Positions 12,577-12,733 of a DNA stretch of 12,733 nucleotides are shown here, piece by piece. The notes below the pieces were generated by a model. The model was given only the letters and a program-made list of their open reading frames with translations. It searched no databases and had not been told where the DNA came from. Position numbers and translations under genes: made by a program. Source of the stretch: an uncultured Christensenella sp. (lineage in GTDB: Bacteria; Bacillota; Clostridia; Christensenellales; Borkfalkiaceae). The stretch's first letter is position 1, and each line of letters starts with the position of its first letter. The stretch spans positions 1-12,733 of the forward strand of contig CAJUCM010000034.1 in the NCBI GenBank assembly GCA_910585235.1, read 5' to 3'.

Positions 12577-12733
12577 ATGAGGACGAACGAATCGGAAGAA
12601 ATGTATTTGGAGACGATACTGCTGTTGCGCGGGCGTAAATCGTCCGTCCGCTCGGTGGATATTGTGGAAGAGCTCGGTTATGCAAAGTCGAGCGTTTCCC
12701 GCGCCGTCAATCTTTTGGTCGATAAAGGATATA
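12577..12733 (+). CDS. DtxR/MntR-type metal-dependent transcriptional regulator (partial, N-terminus)
   Basis: Only 52 complete codons are in the window. They read as the winged-helix DNA-binding domain of the DtxR/MntR family: ESEEMYLETILLL (5-17), then the helix-turn-helix VRSVDIVEELGYAKSSVSRA (24-43), then NLLVDKGY. These repressors sense Mn2+ or Fe2+ through a dimerisation domain further on, which is missing here, so the metal cannot be named. The ATG at 12577 is supported by AGGGG just upstream and by an extended -10 promoter. No obvious metalloregulator palindrome is seen in the promoter. Confidence 0.88.
   Translation, partial: MRTNESEEMYLETILLLRGRKSSVRSVDIVEELGYAKSSVSRAVNLLVDKGY

Noticed and set aside
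1..12733. Mobile element, CRISPR array, toxin-antitoxin or defence system
   Set aside because: No transposase, integrase, repeat-spacer pattern or paired small toxin/antitoxin genes were seen. The XRE gene stands alone with no partner toxin.

Overview
The window is a chromosomal housekeeping stretch from a spore-forming member of the Bacillota, most likely class Clostridia. The evidence is the yabP-yabQ-divIC order, which matches Bacillus subtilis; a long GluRS of the type I associate with Clostridia; a secG-rnr-smpB block; AGGAG-type Shine-Dalgarno sites; and near-consensus sigma-A promoters. A finer placement, such as the gut Christensenellales, would be a guess. No transposase, phage gene, CRISPR array, tRNA or rRNA is visible. 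No gap between genes exceeds 300 bases.

Layout. Bases 1-2829 (minus strand) hold secG, rnr and smpB; smpB is cut by the window edge. This block has its own promoter and an intrinsic terminator between secG and rnr. Bases 2956-3372 (minus) hold a small lipoprotein gene with a perfect consensus promoter and a strong terminator. Bases 3522-8787 (plus) hold an operon of a shikimate-kinase-like gene, gltX, thyA, folA and typA. The gltX/thyA and thyA/folA pairs overlap as ATGA, and the operon ends in a clear terminator. Bases 8899-11666 (plus) hold yabP, yabQ, divIC, a Ppx/GppA phosphatase gene and an M50-type membrane metalloprotease gene, nearly all overlapping. Bases 11746-11949 (minus) hold a 67-residue XRE regulator. 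Bases 12049-12516 (plus) hold a low-molecular-weight tyrosine phosphatase gene, followed by the start of a DtxR/MntR-type metalloregulator gene that leaves the window.

How the genes fit together. SecG belongs to the protein export channel, while RNase R and SmpB serve RNA decay and ribosome rescue. ThyA and DHFR form the thymidylate cycle, placed beside GluRS. YabP and YabQ are sporulation proteins and DivIC is a division protein. A sigma-E-like promoter lies ahead of yabP, and a strong sigma-A-like promoter lies inside the end of yabQ, so divIC and the genes after it can be expressed without sporulation.

Most notable points. (1) typA is broken by an apparent 37-base deletion that removes the G5 region of its GTPase domain. 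(2) Three promoter-proximal genes (the aroK-like gene, yabP and the XRE gene) look leaderless. (3) The shikimate-kinase-like protein lacks an expected shikimate-binding Arg. (4) A membrane protease of the same family as SpoIVFB sits at the end of the yabPQ-divIC operon. (5) Two convergent terminators share one hairpin arm. I see no clearly new multi-gene system here; these are mostly core genes with unusual local features.
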